Below, in pieces: positions 1 through 11,132 of a DNA stretch of 64,000 nt; within the stretch, counting starts at the first letter, position 1, and every line of letters begins with the position of its first letter. The notes under the pieces were generated by a model. The model made no database searches. It saw only the letters and a program-made list of their open reading frames with translations, and was not told the DNA's origin. The translations under genes and the position numbers were made by a program. This stretch comes from Paramarasmius palmivorus (taxonomy: Eukaryota; Basidiomycota; Agaricomycetes; Agaricales; Marasmiaceae), in the NCBI GenBank assembly GCA_037176845.1, contig JAYKXP010000016.1, positions 62,001-126,000 on the forward strand, read 5' to 3'.

Positions 1-950
1 TTTCAAGATCATGCGAAGAAGTCTGACCATAATGTCAACAGACCCAAGCCGCACGGAAATATGTTCGCAGGGGGGTGGCACCGAACAAAAGGTGAAAGAG
101 GTGTTCATCTTTCTCGATATACTGTGGACAAATCAGGAGGATCGGAGACAAGGCAGAAAAAAATTGATATGTGTGTCACCACATCCATATTACGTGCAAA
201 GCTAATACTTTTCTAGTTATTCAGAAACGTCGGAGGACTTCAGTCATGTCGCCGAGGAGTATTCCGAAGGCCTTCGGCGAATGTATCCTTTGGGATACAA
301 TCTATTGAAGCAGCACGCAGAAATGTAAATTGGATTCCTGTCCTTTATCAGCTTGATACTCATCATGCTTTAGGTATGATGTCCCGTCATTTGACCAACT
401 TGAGATGGTCACTTTGCATGGCAAGCCGATTGTCAATGCATTTGCTAATTCCATTACTATCACCAATGATGACTTTGCAAACTATCAGCATATGGATCGG
501 GACGCAATTGCTATCGCGTACGGGTGGTGGTGGATCGGCTGGCAAGACCCAAGGACAAAAACCTGGCATGTGAAAGATGAATATGATCATGATAAGGTGC
601 AGGGCGGAGAATTCCTCGTAGCTGAACATGGCGTCATGATTGATTTTTCTCGGTATGTCGGATGCTTTTCTATGATTACGAGGGTTAGAAATTGAATTCA
701 AGTTAGTGCTCGTGGCCTTGTTGAAATTTTCTGGAGAGGAAACAGCGATCATCATGGTACAATGAGTTCAATGAGTTCAGAGGGGGTAACGAGATTTGGA
801 ACCTCGATCCAAGTCACTGCTGATGCGGTAGCCGGGATGGCTGCATGGAAGGACGACGGATATAACCCCGCAAAGATTGTTGGAAATGCTTCCCGCCTGG
901 AGTTTGCACGACAATCGATGGAGAGAGCCAAGTCAAAGAAACGCAGTTGA
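1..950 (+). CDS. Hypothetical protein, 5' end outside or unresolved
   Basis: Several short exons read in one direction. One exon after the acceptor near 218 contains SETSEDFSHVAEEYSEGLRR. The next, after the acceptor near 374, contains YDVPSFDQLEMVTLHGKPI and YGWWWIGWQDPRTKTWHVK. The last contains ARGLVEIFWRGNSDHHGT and ends at the TGA near 948-950. The segments join across plausible GT-AG introns near 327-374 and 655-705. I recognise no named domain. The Trp-rich middle and the RFGTSIQVTADAVAGMAAWK segment look constrained, so the product is probably real. The start is not determined; it may lie in the first 200 bases or left of the window. Confidence 0.45.
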
Positions 951-1062
951 ATATTGAATTTGGTGTATTTCAAGTACGGTTACAATCTATTACTGGACAT
1001 GCCTAGCCCTTCTTCCTACTTTGTATGTATCATTGAAATCTTGAGCCATGCTACTTCACTCG

Positions 1063-2762
1063 CTATCCAGTGCTTCGAATAGTAAAAGATGAGGAGAGAC
1101 GGTCTTGGAGATACCATCGCATACTAAAACAATCCGAACCATGCAACGAGAACTCCAGCTCCTCACCGAATACATATGTACCTCCCCTCCAAACAGTATC
1201 GACAGCCTCAAACAGTGTTGGTTGGTTCTCCAAGTCTTGCTTAAGAAACATCAAAACACCATCAACATTCCTAAGAGGATGACGGGCATTGGAGCAAACA
1301 CGGAGAAGGGCTACGCATTGCTGTACGAAAAACGAATCCCATAAATCCGTTATCTTGATAGTAGCCCTTCCATCGGTCGAGCAAATCGAGATACGAGACT
1401 CCAGTACATGGAGAATGCCAACCACCAATTCCTTCGACATACAGTGTAACTCGTACGCTTCGTCGCTCAAAAAAGAGCCAGTGTATCGAGAACCGCACAA
1501 CAACGCGCCAAAATAGACAACGCTGAAGAGGGAAAAGAGATGCACCAAGCCATCGGCGAGAGTGACGTTAGGAATGTGGTATCGGGACTGGTCTCGGATC
1601 GGTCTTGAAGAAAAGATCTGGGAGTGGCGCGTGTAAGTCATATGCCAATACAACAGTATTTGATGATGAATTGTCGTGCAATACGGGACCCGGTGATGTC
1701 CTAGGGAATATGGCCGGAAGAACGTATGGACGTAGGACCACAAGGAACAGTCCATTGTACTCGTCGAGTAGAAATAAGAACCACTCAAAACAGAAGGCTC
1801 TAGGGTGATTATCATACAGGGTATCCCTGAACGGACAATACTACAAGGTTCAGTCAGAATAACTAACAGAAGCGGACAAGCAACTCACAGCCTATCGCCG
1901 GACATCATCAAGACACCACATATAGCGTCCATACGCACCACTCGGTCCTTCAATGACCCCAAAGAATGGATTCGGCATTCAACAGCAGACAAATCTCCAT
2001 CCCAGGATGCCAGAAATATCAATACTGCTCCTCGAATGAGATAGAGCTCCGTGTTGAGCCCACAGGGAGCAACTCCCATATCGTAGGATACATTGGCAGT
2101 AGCAACAAAATGCCAGTCCACCCCAGCAGAATACGACCTATATTCCATAGGTGGATGTAACCCTGTCTCAGGAACCAGGTTGGATGAAAAGGAATCTGTT
2201 GAAAGTCCTCTAGCAAGTGAATCGAGAGCGCGGCATCCGCGATGAGGGAAACAGACAGCATAACGTAATTCAGGGGATTGGAATATGTTGATAATGCTGA
2301 AAGGTTCACCCTCGCCACCATCGTCGGAAGAAGGTGACTGCTGTCGCCGGAGCGAAGCTATTGGAATACAAAGTCAAATGAGAAATACACCATAACACCA
2401 AGGAACTGACCTGGGCTGCCATCTTTCTCGAAGCACACGTTAATAGCATCAACGAGAGAATTACAATCGGAAGGCAGGAACGAAGGCTGCGACCCGTGGA
2501 CAAAGATAGACTGGCTGCGCAGAAGCATCATAAGTTTGCCGTCTTCGGTTTCTTCGATAAAGACAGTCCTCGATAAAACGCTCAACCCGTGAACGTAAGT
2601 GATGTCTGGTGTGTCGAAGAGTCGTCCGAGGCCAACGGTTGTGAACGCAGCCAGCGAAACTTTCACGAACAGATCCATATTGCCGTGCATGCGCTGAAAT
2701 GTATTTGACTGACTCAACAAGTAGGAGACAAATGAGATCTCTCTCGAAGACTGTGGAGACAC
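1063..2762 (-). CDS. Hypothetical protein, probably membrane associated
   Basis: Coherent reading segments on the minus strand are 2762-2400 (starts MSPQSSREISFVSYL and ends at a possible donor after VCFEKDGSPG), 2321-2020 (hydrophobic, with LLGWTGILLLLPMYPTIWEL) and 1815-1063 (250 residues, with VTLADGLVHLFSLFSVVYFG as a possible membrane segment). They could be exons of one gene or of two neighbours. I could not close a single reading frame through all of them and recognise no family. The gene belongs to a run of minus-strand hypothetical genes between 1 and 8 kb. Confidence is low in the exact extent, moderate that something is encoded. Confidence 0.3.
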
Positions 2763-2816
2763 GCAATCAGCAAGATGGGTCGAAAATCCGAAAGAAGTAA
2801 AACCCCACGTAAAAAG

Positions 2817-5140
2817 TTATCTTGTATGGTAATGATTTACCGTAAGGTGTAAACAGCAAGTAACAGTCACCGTCCAGTGTTGGCAGTACGATCTGTAAAA
2901 AAACACGGCAACTGATATGAGTGTGACCGACAAGCACAAAGTCAAAGTACAGTTCACCTTATCGACCTCAATAGCTTCCACGGAGATGGGAGGTGGTGGC
3001 GCAGTGTCTGCGGTACTCGGAGCGGAGGAAGGCTCTGCGGAAGACAGAATACCCGGAACATGACGCAGGTTCCCGTGAAGTGGGGCAGTTAATCTAAACA
3101 AAATTTATTCACTCGTCGTTAGATAACAAGGGTAGCACTTACAAGTTATTGACAGGATAGTGGAAAGAGAGGCTCTGTTGGCCTCGCAGGTTAATATTTA
3201 TACCATCGGAAGTACGCTCCGGGTCCACAGCAGATGGGGAAGACGGGTGAAACAATACAGCCTCATCGATCCCTACATTTCTGTCTCTCTGTTCAATGAC
3301 GCTTTCGAGGGAGTCAGCATCAATCATGGACAAATCAACATGCAGCTCAGAAGAATCCTGGTCGCAAGACATGTTAATAAAGAAGAACCTGGCACAACGT
3401 GTTGAATTCTCTAACCGTTCCAAAAGCCGGGGCATCTGCACCGAATCCTTGAGCGGCTGGAAAGATACCCAATCAGTGAACCCACCAGACTGAAAGTCAC
3501 AACACCCACAATTCAAAGTCACCGGGTCATCAGGTCCGAAGGAAACCGTCGGTATTTGCACAAAAGAATTACTATCTGAGCCGTATTGCAACGCAAAGGG
3601 GAGAGAGGAGAGCGCTCCTTTGTCTAACGCAAAGTCAACACGACGCAGGCACAATGGCTGGATGCTCACCTGTAGCAAAGAAAAACTTCTCGGGTCCAGC
3701 CATCTCCACCAACGGGCACGCATCGAACAAGAACATTCGCAACCCGTCCATTGGTGTCAACAGCCCCCTTGAAATGTCGAGTATACGCGACCAAAGGCAC
3801 GCCTCGACTCTAGCCAATATAGGTGAACGATTATTCCCGTAGTGATACCAGGCCTACGAAGCCAAATCATCAATTAGATCTAATAATTGGTCAGGGAACG
3901 CGAGATGGTAAACACGCACTCTCAGCATTTGCAACTTTTTCAAATTCCTCGACATAGGTGCAATGTCTTGTAGAAGAATCAAAGGCGAAACGGAAAGCGC
4001 AAGGAAGAGAGGCTGTCGAAGTTTCGTTATAGTCGGAAGCCGAATATCTACATCAACTGTGATACTCTCTTTTTCGGCGATTCTACCAATAAAGCGTAAG
4101 TATAGTATTCCACTGTTGAGAAAAAAAGTTGACCTGCACACAGCTTTCACCAAATCTTGAGAACAAGAAGGAAAATCTGGATAGCCCTGGACAACATGAG
4201 GTATGAACTAGGTTTGTTCGGTTCAGAAAGACATCACAAACATGGAGCATAAAGTTCACATGGAAAGCTGCGCATTCCAGACTGTATATCACCTTAGATG
4301 CCAGTCCGTTTTTGCGCGAACTACAAACTGCCTCCAGGAGACGAACTGTTGTTGCTGCTAATCGATGTACGGTATCCGAAGACCGCTGATCGTCGTTCAA
4401 TGTCGTTCCAAGATCCACAGTCGAAGTCATGAACGAGTTGTTGAGTCGAATTAGTACATGCGGCCAACCGTAGCTCTCGCACAGACTACCAAGTCCCTTC
4501 TATTTCCAGGAAAAGTCTGCGATGAAAAGGAAGGAGATATCAGAGAACACGAAGTGCTCACCAGTTTACAGGTGTCCCCCCGAAATTGACTGCGAGGCAC
4601 ATCTTTGTGAACGCTTCCTGACCTACTATCCCGGTCCCAACCGTGAACCATGGTCATGATGTCCAATAAACGAAGACCAAAAAGCACTTGGTATATTGGA
4701 TTCGCGACCCGGTCGCCAGCAACAAGTGCTTCGCGGTTGTCGAGTATCTTCCGATAAGTGGACTTTCGATACACCTCTACAACCAGACCGAACAAATTAC
4801 GAGCCAACAGCTATGCTCTCCCTGTATTAGCTACTGTCCTACTCCAAAAAGAACGATGGCTTACATGACACTCTTCGGGTAATACACGCATTCTATCGAT
4901 AGCGCCAGTCACCACTGGGCTGAACCACGGCATGGAATTCAATAACGGACAAGTGGACAAAACTGCATTCAGAGATGGAAACGAAGACGGACAGGAGATG
5001 TGAATTGTATCAACCAAAGAACATGACATTTGCATACCAAGATACGGGTCCCATACGTACTGATGATACAATGCATCATCAGCGGATGATGTATAGTTCA
5101 AATAAGTACCAAAGTAAGGAGGTGAAAGGGAGGTGGTCAT
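2817..5140 (-). CDS. Hypothetical protein, intron-rich and possibly damaged
   Basis: A start at 5140 gives MTTSLSPPYFGTYLNYTSSA, followed by segments with YQVLFGLRLLDIMTMVHGWD (near 4680-4620), SLECAAFHVNFMLHVCDVFL (near 4290-4220), SRNLKKLQMLRVRVYHLAFP (near 3950-3890), ARVEACLWSRILDISRGLL (near 3810-3760) and a long acidic segment at 3640-3140. The Leu-rich 'LKKLQMLRVRV' region recalls the C-terminal half of basidiomycete F-box-type proteins, but I see no F-box, so no function is assigned. Near 4625 the frame moves from the HGWDR segment to a QEAFTKMC segment with one surplus base and no room for an intron, so this copy may be a pseudogene. The C-terminal part near 3070-2960 is Pro/Ser/Ala rich. 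Confidence 0.35.
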
Positions 5141-5248
5141 GGTGGAAAGGAAAGAAAGTTAATACGTGCCAGAAGCCGTTATAAGTTCCTATGGTATTAC
5201 ATAACTAAACCGAATAAGGTAAACATACATTGACCCAAACAATCTCCG

Positions 5249-6430
5249 CTAAGCTGTGGACGACACAGATGCATTGTACATGGAGCAACTCAATTCGGGA
5301 AGAAACGCATGCAGACTGGATAGCGGAATGGTAAATGTTGTCGAATACTTGCCCATCAATCGAAGAAGATCTGGCGGATTGGTGCTATTGCCCAAGAAGG
5401 GATCGTATTCGACAACACGTTCTCTGTGAAACCTTTCAAAAGAAGAGCCGGTCGCAGTTGTAGCGGGACCATGGGTGAGCCGCAGTGCGAAATGAAGTGC
5501 TAAATCGAATCATGAACATGCAATTTCTAGAGCAACTATGTAAAGACCCACTTTGATGTACCATTCTACTTTCAGCATAGAACCGCGCTGTATACGAACA
5601 AGTTACAAGGTATCCGACCAACAACCCACCCTCGTTTTCGAATGGTTGGAAATTGTGCACACGGAAACCCGTGACATCCGTCATAAGAGAGAATATCAAC
5701 TTCGTAGTCGAGTCTAATTCCCATTCCCAATCTGTTGTTGATTCAAGCCAATCACTCTGATGCCCTAAGAAGCCGAACTCACCAGTATGAACAAAGGACG
5801 CGCTATACGCGTGGCACCTGGAGTCGATAGCTAGCACCAATTCTTCTGTCCGTACCCAGCTGGAGCGTCGATAAGAACCGGTAGCGACATTTATAACGAT
5901 CACTTACTCTGAACCATACATTTCAGATCTGCGCGGAGAGGCAGTATTAACTTCACCAATTAGACGAGTGAGACTTCGAATAATATCATTCTTCGCTACA
6001 AAATAGTCAGTAATATAACGGGGCAAGCTGCCAAACTAACCTTCCAACTTTTCTTCATATCGTGCTTTGATTTGGCCGACCGTTCCACGTAGAGCTGAGC
6101 ATTCCATCGCTTCGCCGGACGTGCCAGTACATATATCCGCCGACTCAGCAAAAATATGCTAAGAAATAGACAAGTTAATGAAAAAGCCAACTTCACGGGG
6201 AACTGAACGAGGAATAGGTTCGCACGTCGCTACGAGTGTTCATTGAGTCTTGATACACAGTAGAGGATAGTTGAATGGACTGTCGGACAGGTGGTAGAAG
6301 AAGAGAAACCCGAATGCGTCACACCGTTACGACGATCACGCCAACAACAAAGACGGCACGTGGAACACGAGGGATACATTGGGTGGCCAGCACGCAGAAT
6401 ACAAAAAGCAGTTCTACCAATCATTTACCC
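5249..6430 (-). CDS. Hypothetical multi-pass membrane protein
   Basis: Minus-strand exons join well. The exon starting after the acceptor near 6229 encodes RRANLFLVQFPVKLAFSLTC and a membrane helix (LFLSIFLLSRR), then ARPAKRWNAQLYVERSAKSK. It splices near 6043 to an exon containing NDIIRSLTRLIGEVNTASP, then near 5860 to a 100-residue exon with WVRTEELVLAIDSRC and FSLMTDVTGFRVHNFQPFEN, and finally to an exon ending LPELSCSMYNASVSSTA with its stop at 5249-5251. An upstream segment (6410-6325) is strongly hydrophobic (LLFVFCVLATQ) and is probably the first membrane helix; the start codon is not settled. No family recognised. It looks like an agaricomycete-specific membrane protein. Confidence 0.45.
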
Positions 6431-6762
6431 ATCGTTTCAGCCGAAACCCCTGCAAATCCAGCTGGAAGGGGAGGAACCGCGTGAGTCACGCGGAATTCGA
6501 GAAGAAAAATAATATAGATAAGATTTTAGCTTCCTGTCGTCGAGTAGCAAGAACATTTCATAAACTCAAACCTGTCAATGAGATACAACACCCATAAAAC
6601 ATTGGATCAACTCTTCGTGCAAAGAATCTGGCATTCCGAACTACTAAACACGAATATTCATAAGAACGTACAAGAAACACCAACGACTGAACTGACTACA
6701 GAGTGACATGATCGCGAGCAGCCCAGCTACTGACCGCAAAACAAGCAAAATTCCCTGTCCCA

Positions 6763-7900
6763 TCAAGCGCGATTACTAACCAATGCTGCCCCTTCGTGGA
6801 AGACCAATCGATGCATCGTCCTGCTGGCCACGAACTCCTTCAGCTTCACCCAAAATTCCTCATCTCCAGGCCGAGCCGATACTATCCGTGTCAGACAGCA
6901 CAAATATTCCAACTCGGGATTTCCATCGTATACATTGATTTCAGGTTCACCGTAAATAGGGATCACGGCCTTCGGATGGAAGCTGAGCGCAACATACAAC
7001 TCGTGTACTTTGCGGTGATAACGAGAGGGAATAAGGGCGACGACCTCTACCGAATCCGGAAGTGTCATGTCAAGCAAAAAATGATTAAGATTTGTGTCCC
7101 AAGGCCGAGTGTATAGGACGACAGCAAGCTCAACCACAGTACTGAGATGATGGAGCCGGAAAGGACGATGCCCTACATCCGGCGCACCCCACTTGCACTG
7201 CACACAGAGCCTTTGCAACGCAGGCCAGCAATCGGGTATGTACAAAGGATCCAGTCGCGGTGCAGCGTAAGAATTACTTGGCCGGAGGAAGCCGCAAGCT
7301 CGTGCCATTTCCCCAAGCCGATCGTAGAATTGAGCAGTCCAGTCTCGATCCATGACCAAGTAATAAGGCGCTTCCATGGTATGGAGATTGGGAAAGACAC
7401 GTGTACGCATAGCGTATACGATGTCCTGGTGAACACTCGTGTTCATGATGAGCAACTGAACATATGGTGCGACCGCGCGGATGACAGCAGGAACACCACC
7501 AGGAAAAGGGGAAGGACCATATGACTCGTCCCTCGAGAACGGCGCGCAAGTCCAGCTAATCGATAAATATCGAACATACTGCGCCAACCGATCATTCGAC
7601 GACAGTGTTCGAGCCAGGAGATATACTTGCTGGGCTCCCACGAGTCGAATACGACTGTACACCAGGGGATACAGCCTACAAGCTGGTAAGTAACACCCAC
7701 GCCAACAACGAAATAAAAACCTACAGTCTTTTGCAAGTATTATCCAACGTAAGCAGTTCGCAGACTCCATCGCGATCTTCCATGCGCTCACAAAGCTCTA
7801 TGGCCAGAATTTCGCCCAAAACATCCTCGACCAAGGAAGGTCCTTCGGGAAGGGCGGAGGAATTCGCAGACTCGACGTTGCTGGGATCCTGGTTATCCAT
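6763..7900 (-). CDS. F-box-like protein
   Basis: Two exons, complement(6763..7675, 7725..7900), with a 49-nt intron (gtaggt...ttgtag) that closes the frame, giving about 362 residues. The N-terminus (about residues 20-60) has the pattern PSLVEDVLGEILAIEL followed by CELLTLDNTCKRLLYPLVYS, typical of the short F-box-like module that begins many basidiomycete proteins of this size (hydrophobic helix, then 'L...C+.L..L....'). The rest has repeated short hydrophobic-acidic stretches (RYLSISW, LHTMEAPYYLVM, LYIPDCWPALQRLCVQ) but no clear repeat unit. If truly F-box, it would be an adaptor of an SCF ubiquitin ligase; the target is unknown. The stop is at 6763. These genes are usually lineage-specific and multi-copy. 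Confidence 0.6.
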
Positions 7901-8682
7901 AAGATGAACGGGGGTCTACCAGCGGTACCTGCATCGTTTATAAAGCGACCATCGTGTCCTAATAAAGATAACTTGCAGTCGGAAAAGGTAGCGAAAGCTT
8001 GTTTGAAAGAAACGCCAAGCCAAAAAAAATTGCATCGGAGGTCACGCAGAACTTACCTCAACCACCTGCTACCTTCGTTCAACAGATCCAGTCGTCTACT
8101 CCAAGATTAGGGACCCTGAATGAAAGAAAACGAATAAGCAAGAAGAGGGAAGTAAACCATGAATTTGGAAGAGACGAAGCATCAACAACTTGTGTCCGCG
8201 TGTGTCTCCCATTATTACGCTAGACGCTCGGCTAAATCCGACAAATTTCTTTCTCTATCTCTGATCACCACCGACAAAAACCTGTTACCCAACACAGACT
8301 TTCCACTATATCAATGTGCATGTTCACTCGAGCAAAAACGGAACTCACTGCTCCGAGGAAGAAGCTACAGAACAAACAAACCGAAACCACCGTAATACAC
8401 AGCTCAGTCATACCATTCCAAAAGTCATGCTAACAATATATTTCTTTCAATACGGTTTACACGTTCGCGGCTCAACCCAATGACATGCGCAACCAACAAA
8501 TCACAACGAAAATCTACAATCCATTTCTAAGCGCTTCTACGTCAACCCCCAGACCACCTATAAACGAATAGCCAACACATCCGCTGATAAGTGTGTATTG
8601 AAGGCCGAATAAGCAGTAAAAAACGTACCCAATATCACAGCGCTGAGTGTGAAACAGTCATCTCGCGCCAGGGATTCCAACA
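7901..8682. other. Intergenic stretch, no gene seen
   Basis: This interval holds only short open frames with no consistent codon character. It carries the 5' flank of the F-box-like gene (7900 leftwards) and the 3' flank of the small paralogue gene ending near 8683. I see no repeat or RNA gene in it. Confidence 0.4.
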
Positions 8683-9367
8683 CTAACAGCAAACTAATGA
8701 GAACGCCAAACCAAGAGATATTCGAGGAGCAACAAAACTTACAACGATCAACATGATACCGAACGGACACCCCAGGCTCGATATCAACGCCTAGCATTTC
8801 CGCCAAGCTTGTGTACAGCCAGTATAAGGTATGAACGTCGAACTGGCACTGGACAAGACCTGAACCAACGTCAAGCTGAGTCTTCAAAGTGCCCACGAGG
8901 CGATGGACTTGAACAGCCCACAGCTGAGTGATTGTGGCCACCGACAGGTCTCTTTCCGGCGCAGGTTCACCAGGGGGGCACTCGAGCCGACGCCTGATCG
9001 CATTCGATTCCGGATCGTCACCCAGATAACTGTGAACCGTGTCAATCACCAGCTTCAAATTTCTCCGAAACCGTGCGGTGAGGATCGGTTTGTCGGCTGT
9101 GAATCGTTGATAATCCAAAGGAAAGGTCTAATGGACAGGTATAAGCTAACCACGTCTTCAATGTACCACACTGAGAAAGCTCACCGCGAGGTTGTGAAGA
9201 GCAACCAGCTCTAGTTTCGCATCGACTGGACCAGACGCCGGGTCCAGGGTACCCAAAAGACCATTGGACCCACGAGGATAAGCATCGACAACACGGTTGA
9301 AGAACTCCTCCAGAAGGGGAACGTGATAGGTTTCAAGGAAAGCCTTCTCTTCAGACGAAAGAGACAT
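8683..9367 (-). CDS. Hypothetical protein, paralogue of the gene at 24845-25543
   Basis: Exons complement(8683..8693, 8743..9127, 9185..9367), about 192 residues. Exon 1 encodes MSLSSEEKAFLETYHVPLLE then EFFNRVVDAYPRGSNGLLG. Exon 2 encodes DYQRFTADKPILTARFRRNL, LVIDTVHSYL, CPPGEPAPERDLSVATITQL and WAVQVHRLVGTL. The same blocks in the same order occur in the gene at 24845-25543, and exon 2 is 385 nt in both. The introns lie at the same places. No domain that I can name; it looks soluble and alpha-helical. The last exon is uncertain: reading through the intron or choosing another acceptor changes the final residues. The pair is clearly homologous, which is strong evidence for a real gene. Confidence 0.65.
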
Positions 9368-9842
9368 ACTGACAGAGGAAGAAAGAAAACACGATAACTT
9401 GCGGGGGAAAAGCAGAGCTGTTAAAAAAGGAGGGAAAAAATACTGAACTAAGAAACCCTATGCTTGAATGTCCCCATTCGAAGAACCAGATAAACGCAAA
9501 TACCGCCAACCTTCGTTTCTAAATCCAAGTGCCACAACCCTTCATGGAACCATCAGCTTCGGGCGGAAGGATTGAAACCTAACAACCCCGAAGCGATATG
9601 CACTTATGGGGAAAGCGACGCGGGAACCGCGGAGGCAAACATAATGACCAACTAAAGCAATCAGAAACCGAACATACACATCTGCAGAACACAGATGTCA
9701 TGAACACCACACTCGTACAAAGAACTGCAAGCCCACACACCGATACCTTGTACCCACAACACAAAAGCAATATTCTGGAAACAACACGCTAGGTGAAGCA
9801 GGATGACGGCAGGATAACGTACACATAGCAGATCCACCAACA

Positions 9843-10331
9843 CTAACCAACTACAGCGAGCAAACCGTATTTGACGCGACTCATCTTGAAAAAGGCAGGA
9901 CCGGCAACGACACCCAGATCTTTCAATGCACTCAGCAACGATCCCTTCCCATATGCCGATTCCAACGCACCCAAAGAACGTACTCCACCCTTCAATAGAT
10001 CCGCTGGAGCCAGCAGGTACCTGTGGAAGGCACCGTTTCCATGCAACGTTGAATATACAAATGCAAGGATCAATTGAAGAAACAGGAAGGGCGGTGGAAA
10101 TTGGATTGGGATGAATGATCGAGGTATGATTGTCGCGTTCTCGTTACGATGTCCATGCTGATCCCGTTTCTTTTTTTTCGTAGCATTTGAACCATCCTGG
10201 AGGTGATCTCCGCATTGAGCATCTGTAGTACATGTCATGTATCGATGATGAGGACCGTCGTTCAGGAGCTGATACATTGGTGGAATCCCAGGCTGATTAA
10301 CAAAAAACTCGTCTCTCGATAGAACTCCCAT
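9843..10331 (-). CDS. Possible small hypothetical protein
   Basis: An open frame of 162 codons starting MGVLSRDEFFVNQPGIPPMY with a Lys-rich patch (KKKKRDQ), one hydrophobic segment (PPPFLFLQLILAFVYSTL) and a Gly/Leu-rich C-terminus (SLLSALKDLGVVAGPAFFKM). There is no homologue that I recognise and no paralogue in the window. The middle part may be intronic. Could be spurious. Confidence 0.25.
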   Translation of the reverse strand: MGVLSRDEFFVNQPGIPPMYQLLNDGPHHRYMTCTTDAQCGDHLQDGSNATKKKKRDQHGHRNENATIIPRSFIPIQFPPPFLFLQLILAFVYSTLHGNGAFHRYLLAPADLLKGGVRSLGALESAYGKGSLLSALKDLGVVAGPAFFKMSRVKYGLLAVVG

Positions 10332-10421
10332 GAGAAGTAGGATGATGTATCGCCTTCTGACATTGCTTTGAATAGCCTGCTGGACCTTGGTTCAATTCTG
10401 GCCCGTGTCGCGAGCTTGCCT

Positions 10422-10784
10422 CTAACTGGGGACAACTCGAAGGTACCCGTTCACCATGTCCAATAGTCTTCCCCGGTTGATGTACGTTTCGAATTCTGAA
10501 AAGGACACTGCAAGGGATGCTTTAAAGCTGCCACGGTCTTTTTGCTGCAATCTCGACATGGTGGGGTGAACTGGTACGATTGGTACATTCATGGCTGTGT
10601 CATATGAGGATCCTAGGTTCTGATCCCTTACTCTCCTTTCTCTAGGCTGTGGTGTGGGCCTAGCAACCAGACTGCATGCCGCTATCGGAGCTGCTATGTG
10701 AGAAGTGGCATGCCTAGGATAGAGACCGGAGCGTGACTGGTTATTACAGCGAGAAGTCGGGATCCCCTTTGAGGATGGTAGCAC
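10422..10784 (-). CDS. Possible hypothetical exon or degraded gene fragment
   Basis: The frame contains MSRLQQKDRGSFKASLAVSF then SEFETYINRGRLLDMVNGYL near its end, which has protein-like composition. It lies just downstream, in minus-strand order, of the SINE described below and could be a decayed element or a terminal exon. No family recognised; no start or splice sites could be fixed. Confidence 0.2.
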   Translation of the reverse strand: MLPSSKGIPTSRCNNQSRSGLYPRHATSHIAAPIAACSLVARPTPQPRERRVRDQNLGSSYDTAMNVPIVPVHPTMSRLQQKDRGSFKASLAVSFSEFETYINRGRLLDMVNGYLRVVPS

Positions 10785-10857
10785 TGTAGCTAGAGTACCA
10801 ACAACCGATATTGCGAGCAGTCTCCCTTCTGATTGAAGTGTCCTAGAAATAAAATAG

Positions 10858-11034
10858 ACAGCGCTATTATTGTTATTATTATTATTATTCTTACAATTAT
10901 TCAGATTTTCACGCTTACTTTCGGGGGAATTGTATAATGCATCCTCGGTGAATCGAACTGCAAACCTAGGGGTAAGTGTGGGACAATGTTACTTCATAGA
11001 AGGGGAGCACTACCGCTGATCTATGGTGGAATTT
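10858..11034 (-). mobile_element. tRNA-derived SINE with 9-bp target-site duplication
   Basis: Read on the minus strand, the element begins near 11034. It has an A-box-like block (ATCAGCGGTAGTGC, about 11021-11008) and, about 45 nt later, a B-box-like block (AGTTCGATTC, about 10958-10949), as in the internal RNA polymerase III promoter of tRNA genes. A unique body follows and the element ends in an (AAT)n-type tail. The 9-mer ATAAAATAG (plus strand) flanks it exactly on both sides, at 10849-10857 and 11035-11043, as expected for a target-site duplication made by LINE-type reverse transcription. The element is about 177 bp. The tRNA-like head does not fold into a perfect cloverleaf, so it is not a functional tRNA. 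Other copies in the genome would confirm the family. Confidence 0.7.
10865..10889. repeat. TTA/TTG trinucleotide repeat (SINE tail)
   Basis: A run of TTA/TTG trinucleotides on the plus strand, which is (AAT)n on the minus strand. It is placed at the 3' end of the SINE and is best read as its tail rather than as an independent microsatellite. Confidence 0.8.
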
Positions 11035-11132
11035 ATAAAATAGGTATATGTAAATGTATTATACCCATGTATCATGTCTGCCTACAGTCCGGTTCATGCT
11101 ATTCTATGTTTGCTCGATCCCGTGTATCATAA

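Noticed and set aside
10930..11025. Intact tRNA gene on the minus strand
   Set aside because: A and B box-like blocks are present, but the T arm does not pair and no acceptor stem forms. Better explained as the head of a SINE.
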